Part shown: positions 24,926 through 38,330 of the stretch, in pieces
Layout: every line of letters starts with the position of its first letter
Numbering within the stretch: position 1 is the stretch's first letter
Source: Xiphias gladius
Lineage: Eukaryota; Chordata; Actinopteri; Istiophoriformes; Xiphiidae
Direction: 5' to 3'
DNA length: 64,000 bases
NCBI RefSeq assembly: GCF_016859285.1
Contig: NC_053408.1
Location: 9,695,213-9,759,212 of the forward strand
The notes under the pieces: generated by a model
Seen by the model: only the letters and a program-made list of their open reading frames with translations
Told to the model about the DNA's origin: nothing
Database searches by the model: none
Position numbers and translations under genes: made by a program

Positions 24926-26639
24926 GTGTCTCTAAAGTTAAGATGTGCCGTTATCATTCCAACAGTAAGATGCATAGTAGCAGAAACCAGTTTTCCCCAG
25001 TTGACTTTTAGTATAAGAACCTATGTTGTAAAATTCTGTCCTTAAATGAATCAGTGGTAAATGGTATCCAATGCTAATCCACCACCCAGTAAATAGCACT
25101 GTGTAGTAGCTTGAACAATTTTTTGTTTTTCTGTTTTTCAAAAAAGGAAAAACTTGCTCAGTTCCAGCATAAGGACCCAATCTGAATTTTTAGCGTATTA
25201 GCAAGTAGTTTGACGTAAGTTTCGTTGGCCAATCAGTGAGTCAGTCAGTATTTATAATGCTGAACTGTATGAATTACATTACCCTTTGGCAATGGATAAG
25301 AGCAGGAGTAAGAGTCTTACCATATATTTTATCATTAGAGTTGGAGTTTAGAAAAAATATAATCGAGGAGGTCTAGAGGTCATCGGGGGCAGATGCTGCA
25401 TCATATGGACAGAGGTAATTGGTACATCTCTGTTTATTACATTAACTGGCTCAGTGGGCTTCAGATACATCTATCCTACCATGGTAAAGTCTATCCATCT
25501 TTTTTCCTGTGACAGAGGATCTCTTTCCCACATGTTTGAGTATAAAATACTGTCAAGAGATGAGACATTGGACGGCTTTGTGACACCATGTTGAATCACA
25601 GGCACAACGCCCCTTCTTTTCTGCTTTGAGCCGCAGCATGAGCAAGACTCGCGGCCTTTCACCTGAGGGGGAACAGATCAACACAGCCTGGCCCGTCACA
25701 GACATGTTGATGTTAAAAATGGTCACTTCTGCACAGCTGCATGCCATGTGTTACACTATCTATGGTCTGTTATGGTTGAAGGCCAGTGGACGTCATCACT
25801 GCTCTGCTAGGCTGATGATCCTCCTCGAAACACCCGCAGTCATGTACGAAAATGGACTTTTCACAAATAAGTTCATGCATCAAATACACACATCAACCAG
25901 CTTTCAAACACTTGTTACATATGTTAGTCATATAATAAATTTAACACCCTTTTGTCAATCGTATTAATGACCAAATCACAGGATTTCCCCATTCTCAACA
26001 TAAACTTTTGCCGCTTTGAATAAACCGTCTTCAGTGCTTATGTACTTTGGAAAGGTAGGCCAATCTCTGTTTACAGACGCAGAAGTAAAACCAATGACCT
26101 TTTTCATGTTCAATCAGCTGAGAAGTGTGTCTTCCATCATGCTGAGAAACGTGATGTTTTATTTTTGCAGGAGAAAGGCTTTTGCTTCTCCAAACAAGCC
26201 CCATATTTATCACCACTCCATCATTTCCTCCCTTTGACAAGCAAAGTAAACGGCAAGAATACAAAGTTAAAGCTGGGTTTTACTGAGCCGTTGACCTTTG
26301 GAGCTTGTCTTCTTCTATTAACTTTAGTGAGGCATCATAAAATGAAGGGAGTGAGCTTGGTACACTGAGATTATCTTAATGTGGATAACTTGTGTGTGCG
26401 TATGCTGTATACTCACAATAAAGTCTTTTTGAGTTATAAGCCAGCCAATGGGAAACAGAGAAAAGGGGAATTTTCCCTTGAAGAGAGTCTGTCAACACAC
26501 AAAGCAAAGGAAAGAGCAACAGTGAGTTAAACAGAGGGCCCTTGTCTTTCAGCATTCAACATGCCCTATAATTTACACACCACTGACAGGGGCCATTTTG
26601 AAGTCTGTCATAGGCAGCAAACTTTTTGTCTCCAAACGT

Positions 26640-26800
26640 CTTGCTCACAGTCGACTTCAGCTAGGGTCCGGGTGATTAATGACTTACGGCCTTATTGTGT
26701 GGAGGTGGCTAATTAACTGCAGGCTGACTGAAGAGTCACGCTTTGAAAACCCTCCTCTGATAACCCCAACTTTTTCCCCTCCTGGTCTTGGCATGTGGAA
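26640..26800. promoter_or_regulatory. Candidate conserved non-coding element D
   Basis: GGTGATTAATGACTTACGG and GGCTAATTAACTGCAGG within 50 bp give two TAAT homeodomain cores in non-repetitive DNA; no coding frame. Confidence 0.28.
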
Positions 26801-27978
26801 GCTTTTACTGACAAATTTGCAAGAAGCAGACTAAGGTTGAGTAAGATGAATGGCCTCTGAGAACAGTAAACAGCCTTTAATTTAACAGTGTTTAAATGTA
26901 TGACACACTGGCATTGTGCTTCCCCGCTGTTCGTGCTCTCTGGTTAGGAAACGCAGCCAAAGTTCCCCGCTGTTGGTTTAAAATTAGGCTTGGTGTATTC
27001 ATGGATGGAGTTTCTGGGCGCTTGGACTGGCAAACATGTGTTCATTGCCTCTTTAAGTTTTCTGCAGCACCTTCAGACTGACATTCTGAGACATAGACAA
27101 TCAGTTTCTTTAGCAAACTAGTTTTAGATACACTGAGCAGTAAGCCAAAGTGAGATCTGATACAGTCATAAACAAAACCCTTTAGGCCAGCCATAGGAAG
27201 AAGACAAAGACAATATTCGCACACTAACTAACAATAGACCAAAGCCCAAAAAGCTGTACCTTGAGGTCAGCAGTTCATTGTAACAGACACATGACTGGCC
27301 AGAAATTGTGCAGCCATCCCCTCCTCTTTATCTCCCCCTTCCTATTATTAGGTTTTTTAACATACTGTATTGCCGTGTTTGCAGTCATGTCGACCTGCTA
27401 GCTTAATCAAGTTACTATCGAACTTGTGTGCTTCGCCCAGCACGACAGCTTTAGTGCCAGAATTATTGCCTTGACCTATGAGAGGAAATTAGCTATGGAC
27501 ACAACTTGGAGACTTTTCTTCCCGGTGAAAGAAAATATTTACCAGAACAGTGACAATGATGGAAAATAGCAGGGAACAAAAATGTTCCTTCAAGAACGCG
27601 GCAAATGAAAAATGCCACGTGGACCCAAAGTGGTGCAAAATGCATAATGCCAGCTGGCAGACCATTACAGGTGATGGACATTTCACTTACCTAAGTCAAA
27701 TATAACAGACTGCTGTTCATTAATATACAGGAGGGCCTGCAGAATCAAGCCTGCCATCTGGTTAAATCGGCAGAGTAATCTACAGCTCGTGATTAGGGCT
27801 GAGGAGCAGAGTTTCTCTTTAATCTTTTTCAGCTTTCAAAAAAATTTCCATCTGCACCATGTGGCACATCATTTTTCTTTAAGACAAATGGACTGTTTTC
27901 GTACAATCCAAAATTAGATCAGCAGAAAACAATCAATCTTGTAAAGGGCCTGGGAAAAGAATTGAGATTTGGATTCTG

Positions 27979-27991
27979 CCCCCCCCCCCCC
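27979..27991. repeat. Poly(C) tract, 13 bp
   Basis: Uninterrupted C run. Confidence 0.9.
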
Positions 27992-30534
27992 TCTTGTCTT
28001 TAGGATCTCACCTCTCACTTTTCATTGCATGACTGGCTTTGCAGCCATCAGCATTCTTCCCATGATGCTCTCTGCTCAGTGCCATCACATGGCATATACC
28101 AAGCTCTGGGCTAGTGATGAATATGAAAATGTGCCTTAATATAGTGATCCCTTTTCAGATTTCTTCCCCATGGCGCTCCACAACAGATGGTGACCTGTGA
28201 GAGTCTGTGACACCAGAACCAAAATCCACATTGAGGCAAAAAAGAAGAATGAATACTTCAAGTCATCCTGTCTGCAAATTAGTGAGATGACACAACCGTC
28301 AGGTGCCAGCCTCCTGTGACAGTTGAGTCACTCCCACTGCCCCACCACATTACAGGAGCAGCGATGCCTTCACTGCACAACAAAAGGGAAATGGTTGGAT
28401 GTTTTTTTATAGGAGAACTGTCTGTCAGCTGGCTCTCAAGTCATAACAAATCACCAGCACTCAGCTGAGGCTGAACATTCAGGGCGTCAGGGGGAAGACG
28501 GATGACCTGCAGGCCTTTGAAGTGCTCTGGCAGTTCAGATGGCTCAGCGGTGCTGACAGAGAAATATACACAACAGAGCAACCAATAATGAGAACATTAA
28601 ACATTCCAGCCACCTGACAGGCTGACAAAAACAGCCTGGCCTCACATCAATCATCCACTGAGACATAACCTTGACAATTAGTCCCCTCTGATACTCCCCG
28701 TAACCCCTGGGCCTGCACTGCAGTGTGACTCCACTGAAGGAAGAGAAAACCAAAGAGCTTAATCTAATTCCTTAATTCTGATTGATTAAGACATAGTAGC
28801 GACAGAGACCGCAATATATCGGTTCGACAAATGATGGATTCAGAATCAGCTGGCAGGCTCTTTGTAAAGTAATGACTCTCCAAGGAAAATAGAAAAATGC
28901 ACATTCTGTAGTTCAACTATTTTCCTGGCTGCATCTGAAGATGTTTCAGCTAAGAACACACAAATGTATCCAGCATATGTTTATGGCTCTGCCTGCTCTA
29001 ATATTTTTTAATGATGGCCCACCGGCATTTGGAAGCTATATAAATACTTGTAGCAGAGCCAACATGTATGTTTCAATATAACTCAATGCATAGATCAGCA
29101 TTAAACAAGAATAGCTCTTTAAAGTGTGTCTAACAAGGCTACATATCTTACATCTGTATCCATGTAAACATGTGCTAAATCTCAAGTCTGCTATAAAAAG
29201 CTCTATAAATTCTGCTCCCTAAAAGACTTCATATCAATAATGTTTTAAAAAAAATAACTCCATTCCCTTTTCCTTTGAGCGTACCCCTCATTAGCCACAC
29301 AGAATATTCTTTAGTCTTGCCCGCACTCTACACTCCAAATCCAAAGCAGTTGACCCTCTGAAAAAAAGCAAGGGGCCATGTTGTCATCACTCTATTCATT
29401 CTAACTATGTAGTTACAATATGACAAATGAGCCATGTGAAATGACATTTCCCTTTTGCCTTCACACCTGTAGAGAAAAAGCAAAGCATCAGACAGATGGA
29501 TGGATGGCAGGGCCTCAAAACTACTGTATCTCCTTCTCATTTAGTGAAATGAAAAGAGCCAGGCCAGTGACTGTTTACAGAAAGTACCTGAGACAGAGCT
29601 GCGGAGTTCCAAGCCCCGAGGATGATAAATGGCTTCGCTCACCCTGTGGGACTGCAGACCCAAATGAGGATGGAGCTAATTGCCGTGCGAAATACTTTGG
29701 CATGAATGGAAAGAAAATACTGGCGAGCCGTGGCCAAAAAAGGGCCCAGTTGCCGCTCTGAACTCCTAGTTGGCTTTTGCTTACAGTAGTTCACTCAGTG
29801 TCCATAAATCATCGACTGCTTACAGCTGAAACTGCCCTTAGTCATCAACATGCAATAGACTGAGTGACAGATTCCAATTCTGACTACATTAGCCCTCGGT
29901 TCAAATGAGGCTCCTTTTTTTAAGCTCTCCTACCATCTTGAACCTTACAGGAAATGAAAACCAGATGGCTAAGGATTGCTGCATATAACATAAAGCTGAG
30001 CTCTTATGGGAGAAAAAGACACAAGAGTCCGACAAAGAAAAAAAAAAAGCACATATTGTTGAAGGAAATTAATGACAGGGGTCAATTTGAGGTATCCTGG
30101 GTTTGAGTTATCCTGGTTTTCTGATATCTTTCAAATACTGGGATAATATGGCTTTATCCCAAGGTTATGATCTGCAGCACATTACTCATTTCCAACTGAA
30201 AGAAGAACTGAAATGAGGTTTCAGTCTGTGTTACACCCACACAGGTGTGCACAACTGCAAACTCCACAGTCAGTCTTAGCTACAGTAATGATTTCTGAAC
30301 TCCAGTCTTGAACTAGACAGTACTCAGAGAGAACATACCTCCTCAGAGGCTCCAAAAAAGTAATTATGTTTATGTTTTGATGGGATTTTTTAAAAATTGC
30401 GTGAGGATCCGGATCTGCCTCAAAATAATCAGTGATAGACAATAATGAATTACATGTGCCAGATTTTCTTTTTCATTCAAGTAAGCGCAATAGTCAAGAG
30501 GAAGTAAATGAGTAGGTGAAAAATGTTTAAAGAG

Positions 30535-30665
30535 ACCCTATCTCACAATGTTAATGAATATTTTTTTTTTAAATTCCTGGAACTGTCCCACAAACTAATC
30601 ACTTGATATTTGGCCCATCACCAAACTCTAAACCAACTTTTATTCAATCGGTTGTGTGTGTTTTG
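30535..30665 (+). mobile_element. Dispersed repeat copy 1 (CCTATCTCACAATGTT family)
   Basis: The order CTATCTCACAATGTTAA, then AAACTAATCACTTG, is found inverted at 33.57-33.79 kb, showing an interspersed repeat. Confidence 0.5.
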
Positions 30666-33569
30666 TTTAAGTGAATTTGACAAGTTGTAGCAATGAGGTA
30701 ATTCTTTCATTAAGAGAACTTAAAGGATAAAGCAGGCTTTATATTTATTATTGTCTACAAATTCCACAAAAAGACCAAATCTAATAATGCATCAGTCCGT
30801 TTCTCAGTCTGAGTCAACCTGTTTGTAGCGCTTAGCCCCAGGTCCATTGGCTCCTACTGAAGACAGTAATCCTTCAAAACCAGCCAGGAATATATACTTT
30901 CATTTTTAAAAGGCTAAATTATTTCCTAAAACAGGAGAGCAGTGTTGATTTACCAGATGCTACTAAAACAAGAGTAAATAGTGCATTTGTTGGGGACTAT
31001 TTTTAGCTGAGGATTTAGTGGTATCTCTACAAGTATTAGACTGACATTCATGGTTCCCAAAGGATGAATCCTCCTGACTTTGGTCAAGAAGCATAGCCTT
31101 GTTTGTCAAATTCAGAATCTGAGCAAAAACAATCAAATCTTTCTGCATGGCTAGATACTAAAGGTTTTCCCTGGTCCAGGGCCCCATAGTCCGGCTGAGC
31201 AGTTCAGATAGGTTTTCCATGAGTCAGTTTCGGATCAAGGGCAAAACGTGTGAAGAGGTCCACTATGACTAGAGGTAAATGAGGAGATTTTTTTGTGTGA
31301 AATTGCCCTTAAAAAAGATGCAATTTGACCTACATTGCACAAACCTTTCACTTTATTAATAAAACATTTATGCTGACTGTATAAAAGATCCCAAATGAAA
31401 TCCTCAGGGGACAAAATTAACCATCAGTTATGTATAAGGTAATCAGCATATCGTAATATTTGTCACGTTTTGTAATCGGTGTGGTCAACCTCTCTCATTG
31501 CCCCCTTGGGATTCTCCTAATGACTCAGCTATCCAATATATTTAATTCCCATAATTCCTAATAGGTAGAGCTTATAACTGGTAAATGTTTGCTCATGTGC
31601 CTAAGTACTATGATGATTTGACCTTTAAAGTGTTCCTTTTGTAATCTACAGTGTAAAGGCCATGAGGCACATTACGCTCAGCTGCTTAAGTAAACATCAA
31701 AGAATCACCTCAAAGTGCCTCATGTGCACATCGAGAGCTGCAGTATGGCTGCTATATACTGGAAAGCAATTTATACTGCAGAGTAAGCCTTTTGTTTTTA
31801 ATAAGGGTGATTTATTTATATCTATCTCTCGAAATGTTACCTCATCATAGATTCCTTACGAGAGCTGCAGTCAATTATATTTTTTTGTTTTCTTGCCACC
31901 ATCAAGCAGACCTATGACATATTCCCTCCTGCCTTTCATGCAATAACATTGTTTGTGTTTTTATTTTATGAGAGAAAAACCTGGGGGTTACTCATTTTAA
32001 TTCAATTGCATGAACCAGAGACACAATCTGTTTTTCATGTTCTCTGGCACCAGCTGAAAACACCTGCCCTGTTCTCACAGCTAATATATTAAGTAGTAAG
32101 TGCCTGAGCAGATGTTGTAGGGTCAGCAGGGAGTCCTGAGCCTATAGAGCGCTCAATATTTATTGGACCGGATCAGAAGGCAATGACATGAGCCTTCGTC
32201 TCTCTTGATAAATCACATTTTACATACAGGTAGAAGCCAGAGCATGTTCTACCTTCCTAGAAACACCTTTTCCAATTTGTCAAGCTCTAAATTGTTACAG
32301 AGGCCTGATCAGCAGGTCTTTCTGCTTCTAGAAACACATTAGCAATCAGGGAGAGACCTCTTGGAAAATGCTTGGAAAACAGTTCAACTTTCTCCCTGGA
32401 AACTGTAACACACTGGAATCTTTTATTTGTTTGCTTTGCAATCATTCACTGAGATCAAAGCCCGTGCTTAGGGCCTTGGTGTGAGCGCAAGACATCGATG
32501 ACAACTCCCATTCACACCGCGTCTTCTCCTCACATCTCACATGCACTCAGTCGTCACATCCCACAACAAAGAGAGACGCCGCGAGTTATCATCCATCAAA
32601 CTGAGCCTTTTATGGCCCATCAAAAGACAATGAACTGCCAGAGTGAAAAGAGTGTTTGCAACATGAAGTGACAGCGAATGCTCCAGACACAGATTAAACA
32701 GTGTTGGAAATGAGAACGCTTCATAATGTTTGGGTAATTTGTGAGAATTAGACATTATGATTCATCTTTATGAAGGGAAGGAAACTCAGATATGAGCACA
32801 ACACGGGTCCCCACTCTGATAGTTCGGGCATTTCAATTTACTTTGTTTTTGAAGTATAGGATTCATATGGTTACAAAGTGGAACACTGCATTTTCAAACA
32901 TCGTCAAACATCTTTAATGCCTCAGTTCTAAGGTATGAGCTACATGTTAGGATATACAACAGACCTTCTGGGCTTATTTTCCCTCAAAGGGATCCCATTT
33001 ATTCCATCTACTTTCCAAGTAAGAGATGTTTAAGAATCAAGGAAGCTACTAGCAGCACACTACATCATTGTGTACAGTAGACTTGCAACATCAACCATCA
33101 ACAGCTCTTCGTATGTTATCTCCAGTGGATTATTCCTCTCAAGTCAACCATCAAGCACTGTGGGTATGGCAACATATACAGTTGTGGTGGTGTGTGCCAC
33201 TATGTGCAGCTTGGATTTTGCTGAAGCGTTCAACAGAGGCTGAGTGAAATGGGACACCAGCATGATTATACTGTATCCTGTCTGTTCCTGATTTATTGTG
33301 ACAGCAGAAACTCCCTGCAGAACCATGTCGTCAGGTGCTAGGACTTGTGCTGTGTGGGATACTTGATAGGCCTCAGGCTTTCAGTCAAGACCTTGTGAGA
33401 AAGTCTCCAGAGACGCTGCTGAGAACATTCACAATCCTCATTACTATATATACACAACCACATATCTAATAATGTTGAACGGAAACAGACCACTCAAGAT
33501 TGGCTTGAAAAGTAGCAGCTGTGAATTTTTTTAAAACTAGAAATACTTAAAGGGATAATCCTCGAGATT

Positions 33570-33790
33570 CTCGTTCTTCACCTCTGCTGCAGAATTTTAA
33601 GTTTCTGGGCTGGTTTTCTGTTTGTTATTTAACAGGATATCTCAAAAACTATGGAACACAATTTCAATGAAATCTGATGAATGTAAGTACAAGTGATTAG
33701 TTTTAAGTGCTGATCCCGAATTTTGTTTAAAGGATTCAACATTGTGAGATAGTATTTGTTGCCATTTTCTCATGAACTACTGCACTAACT
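33570..33790 (-). mobile_element. Dispersed repeat copy 2, opposite orientation
   Basis: Contains AAGTGATTAGTTTTAAGTGC and AACATTGTGAGATAG, the reverse complements of blocks in the copy at 30.5 kb, in the expected order. This copy extends further, through TGTTATTTAACAGGATATCT. Confidence 0.5.
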
Positions 33791-35629
33791 AGTTACCTGC
33801 CATGTATCTCATAATTCTTTATGTATATTTCATGTATATTTTTCATGCACAAATACATTGATTAAAACTTTCCAAAATTTGGAGGATTGTGCAGCCTTGG
33901 AGGAGGCATCTGGCGCCATCTTTGGTGAGAAGAAAGTGTTGCTCTAATGTGTTTGCAAAACACTTCTCAAATCACTTCTGAATAAATCATTGTCAGCAAG
34001 ACAATATTTTTCTTACTTGAACTGATTAGTTTTCTTTTCTCTGCAGGTGTCACATTTTTCTTTGATTTTTCCACACGCCCTGTCCCAAATCCATTCTACA
34101 TACATATTCTAAGCAGGTTTTTCACATGTAGTGGAAAAAAAAAAAAGTGACAAAATAAAGTATACTCAAAGACGACAACATGCAGACTAAATATCGTTGA
34201 TTTATGAGTGTGTTGTTGATGGACACTACTCTCCCACAATGCAATGTACAAAGGAAATGGAGGAAAAGCTCACAGCTCACAGGTGGTGGTGAAATAGCTC
34301 CACAAAAATCTTGGAAAACAAATAAGTATTGCATCTTAGGAAAAACATTTTTGAATTCTCTCAGAGTCGCAGTTTGAGTGACATTTGAATCCAAACGAAT
34401 TTTATCATTTCTTGTTAGTATAAAATTGTATCAACAAGTACGTGGATGTTTTTGAATACTAACTTCTGAAAGAGTGTACTATGGTGATACGACTGTAATA
34501 CATACTGTATGGAATTAGTATGTAGCACAGTTTTGGGGTACAGCTACTAACTTTTAAGTGTGCAGTCTATGTTGACAACTTTTTTTGAGTATACTTATTT
34601 GTCATTTCTACAGTTTGAATGCACTAAATCCTGAAAACCAGCTAAGGTTTGGTACGTAATATTGTATCGGGACATATGTAGCTATTAATAGATATTTGTA
34701 GATATTAACAGACGTGGAAAGTAATTCAACAGTTGTTCCTCAAGGAGAAACTCTTGAAAGAAGAAACACTGTCCAGTATGTTTGTATTCTCCTTTGTGTG
34801 TATTATGGTGAAACCCCCAAACCCTAAAACAGCTCTACCACATATTTAATTAAGTAATCGATGTGTGGCTGTCCCTCTTAATTCAGCTGTGACACTGCTG
34901 CTGAGGGAGGTGCCTTTGAAAGTCTGCAAAACTGCCTTCCTGTGTAGACCCATGTATCTGGGCAATGAACAGGAGCTTCTCACTGCAGATGAAGATAGTA
35001 GGGGAGGGTCGGGAGGGGTTGGGGTGACTCTGGACCTTGGCATTCCTGTTTTTATGTCAGGAGTCTTGTCAGCTCCCGGAGGCGCAGATGCACAGCTGTC
35101 TGAGCTACTTCAGGAGTCTGGACAGAGGAATTACGCTTCACAGCGGCTACATGTGGTCCTCCCTTGTGTTATGCACAGGAACATCTTAGTCACTGCTCAT
35201 TGCTCCTTTGTCTCACTTCACATGACACTATGCACAGCCCTGTGTGCCATTTCAGGGCCACCAGTGAACCTTTCTGAATATGTTGCTGCTCTTGTCAGTA
35301 ATTCTCGGACGCGGAAATTACAGTAAAATTGTTCTAAATAGATACTCTGCAGTAAATCATTCACAATACTTTATTAGTTTGTGATCCCCCTACGGAATAA
35401 TTGAAAATATACTTAACACTTTCATTAAAAGCTTCCCATTAATGTTGTGCAATTATTGCCTCTCTTTTGTCAGCCGTTACATGTAATTGTTGTAATATAT
35501 GTTTGTCTAGGGGAAAGGGAATTAAAAAAATACAGTATATAGCTGTATCACCTGAACACAGCACTTTAAGCATGAAGGGAGGCATTATTCAGAATAAATG
35601 GATTATCAGGGAAACCAGCATAAATGAGT

Positions 35630-35830
35630 CAATAAAACTGTTAAGCAGCCAGGCAGCCAGCGGTGGCCAACATGATTAATCGCAGGCGTGCCAAGATTGG
35701 ATTTATTTTGTCTTTTATTTCTCCTTTAATGACTAGCCGCGAACACCACTCTTAATATATCGCCCATGTTTCTAGATTACCGGTGACTAATGAGGATTCA
35801 AAATGGCCGTTATCTACATTAATGTCTTTT
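35630..35830. promoter_or_regulatory. Candidate conserved non-coding element E
   Basis: Dense sites (AACATGATTAATCGC, CTTTAATGACTAG, GGTGACTAATGAGG, ATGGCCGTTATC) in non-repetitive DNA with no open frame, directly followed by the TG microsatellite. Confidence 0.33.
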
Positions 35831-35878
35831 TATTTGAAAAGTCAATACTGCCTGTGTGTGTGTGTCTGAGTGTCTGAG

Positions 35879-35881
<3 letters not shown>

Positions 35882-35944
<63 letters not shown>
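35882..35944. repeat. (TG)n microsatellite, about 31 units
   Basis: Uninterrupted TG dinucleotides, preceded by a shorter TG/CTGAG stretch. Confidence 0.97.
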
Positions 35945-35947
<3 letters not shown>

Positions 35948-36184
35948 GATATTCAAGTGAGAAGACTTGCAGTGATCCGGTATAAGCCTCCCAATTAAAA
36001 AGGGTTTTGGGAAGCATTAAGGTACACTGGCATGTATATGAGTACACTGGCGTATCGTTATATTTATAATTTTCTATCACTAAAGATATAACTCATTCTA
36101 AAAATACAAGATTTTTCTTTGCTTCTCCATTTATCAACCTGATCCACCTAAAGTATATTTACAATCCCTCCACATACATCTGAA

Positions 36185-36440
36185 TTATTGAAAGGCTCCA
36201 ATGGTATTTTGTCACCTATTTTCTCCACAGAGGGTCAATGTTCTGCATTTAGCCCATGGAGATACAGTATATTCTTGGTGGAGGGCTCTCAGAAGGCCTT
36301 TTGTTGATGCAGGAGATATGGCTCAATTTAATAAAAGAGTCTGGCTCAGTAATGACCCCAGTGATTCATATATTTGTAAAGGAAATCAATCCCACATCAG
36401 CTAAGTGCAGAAACAGGATCTTCTGCAGCCTTAAATCTTG
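36185..36440. promoter_or_regulatory. Candidate conserved non-coding element F
   Basis: Non-repetitive, with CTGAATTATTGAAAGG, CTCAATTTAATAAAAG and GTGATTCATATATTTG. The two overlapping open frames here have no recognisable similarity. Enhancer-like texture only. Confidence 0.25.
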
Positions 36441-37149
36441 GTATTAGGTAATACACACTAAACTGTAGTTTATATTAAACTGGAGTATTTCATCGATGTG
36501 CAGAATAAGAGATATGAAGTTCATTACAGAGCTGAAAACAGGTTTAAAGACAAAACACTGACTCCAATAATGGGCTGTGGAAAGGATGTAAAACGCAGGC
36601 TTAAAGGCAGTGTTATGTCAGACTGGACTGTTGAGGCACCAGACTGTTGTTCATTCCATCTATGATTTAACCCAGCCAAGCATGGCGAAATGGCACCCAG
36701 GACAGGGCTTGATTTTCATGTTTGCCAGTCTTCCTTTACACTTGCCTGTGGTGACCATAAATACACTTTTAAGCCGCCCGGAGAAATGCTTTAAGAAGCA
36801 GTTTGTCCAAGTCGTGTTCGGACTTGGCGTGGCAATATTCTTGATTAATGAAAACAGCAAAGTTTAGAAGACGCCCCGGAGAGTTCTCCAATCGTGTTTG
36901 GGAGTTTTACATTTGAGCATAATTCCTGGTCAGCTGTATTTATGTGGGCTTTGGACTCCTCTGCTCTGTGTTTTTGTTCCTAGGGTTCACTAATGAGGGA
37001 GAGCATCACCAGTGGCTATGGTCATTTCAAAGGGCATTTTGTGAAGGGATGCTGAGATATGGTCCCCCCAAAACAGGAAAGTTTTTAAAAAGATTCTACA
37101 AAGGCAAATAAGTTGCATTTGGTCTGTTCCCTTTTCAGGATCATTGATG

Positions 37150-37415
37150 GATTTAGGCTGCACATCACAGTTTGGCTGCAACGATTATTTACCTTACTGA
37201 CTTATCTATTTTTTTCTAGTAATCAGTTATTTTGTATAATATTTTGTCTTGATATTGACCAAGTGGTATACAGCAACTAACAGTAGTTATCACGATAAGA
37301 AATGGCGACAAGTGATGAAGCTTTTGGATTTGAAAAGATAACCAAGAAATGCTTAATTACCAAAACTGTCATTGACGGTGTCAACGAATTAATTGGTAAA
37401 GATTAATTTCAGCAC
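37150..37415. mobile_element. Decayed MITE, 'gattaatcgatt' family
   Basis: Starts TTTGGCTGCAACGATTATTT and ends near ATTAATTGGTAAAGATTAA, the usual ends of this family with a diverged interior. Confidence 0.4.
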
Positions 37416-37714
37416 TGGTGAAGACTTACAGTTTTGTTGTGTTTTTAGGTCTTCAGAACTGCTGAAAGATTCCAGTTCCCTTATTCTGTAGCACTTGGAT
37501 TCACAAACCATTTCCAAAACCTATTTAACTATGGAAAATTTCAAAAGGATAAATCAGACAGGAGTCCATTTTTCATAGCTGCTAAAAAGCTGAAATGTTT
37601 GAAACTTTAGCTTTTAGGGAACTTAGTTTAGAGATAACCCATAAGTTTGGATATTGAAATCAAACTCCAAAACATTGCACAATTTGTGTTGTCAACTACA
37701 ACCTGCTGGTAATG

Positions 37715-38330
37715 AAATTAAAGATACCCTGTGCAGTTTTCTTGTAAACAAACAAAGTCGTGTTATCATTCACTATTATTCACCAAAAAAAACGCACTTT
37801 ATTTATCCTTGACACCCAACAAACGTGTATGAGTGTATTTCCTTCCTCATCAAACCTTTAAAAAAGCCAGTTTATTTAATATTTTAATTCATGGTCTCTT
37901 TGCTACCATGTTTGCTAGCTTGCAGATTTCTTGGGCACATTGCTACGCTTCTCTTCGTGTTAACAGCATGACACAAACTAAACGGGACCCAATTGTAAAA
38001 ATATTGCTCCATAGTGCTACTACTACAGGGTACATTATAAGATTAGCAAAATATGTGCTTAAATCTGACTATGGTTTGAGTTTTTTCAAATTTTCTCTTC
38101 TATGTGACACCTGTTTAAAAGAAGCAATTTCAATGACGGAGCGAAGATTACTGTCAGTGTTGTTACCATCTTGCCACCTGCTTAAAACCTCTTCACTCAG
38201 CACTATACTAAGACTGACAAACTGGGAGGTCTGTGTACAAAATGGAATGACCCTGTTCCAAAATAAAATCCAGCTGGGCTATACATAGAGAAGTGGCCCT
38301 TTAGCTTTCTTTGGGATTGATATATGGTAG
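37715..38330. mobile_element. Dispersed repeat, 'ATACCCTGTGCAG' family
   Basis: Begins AAAGATACCCTGTGCAGTTT and continues AACAAACAAAGTCGTG and CGCACTTTATTTATCC, a repeat I remember as common in percomorph genomes. The 151-codon open frame inside it is therefore most likely incidental. Confidence 0.45.

Noticed and set aside
34865-35326. 153-codon open frame on the plus strand
   Set aside because: No recognisable domain, no splice context, composition like flanking DNA; most likely chance.
35814-36080. 88-codon minus-strand frame with His-Thr repeats
   Set aside because: Translation of the TG microsatellite.
37833-38288. 151-codon open frame
   Set aside because: Lies inside a dispersed repeat and does not resemble any transposase or known protein.
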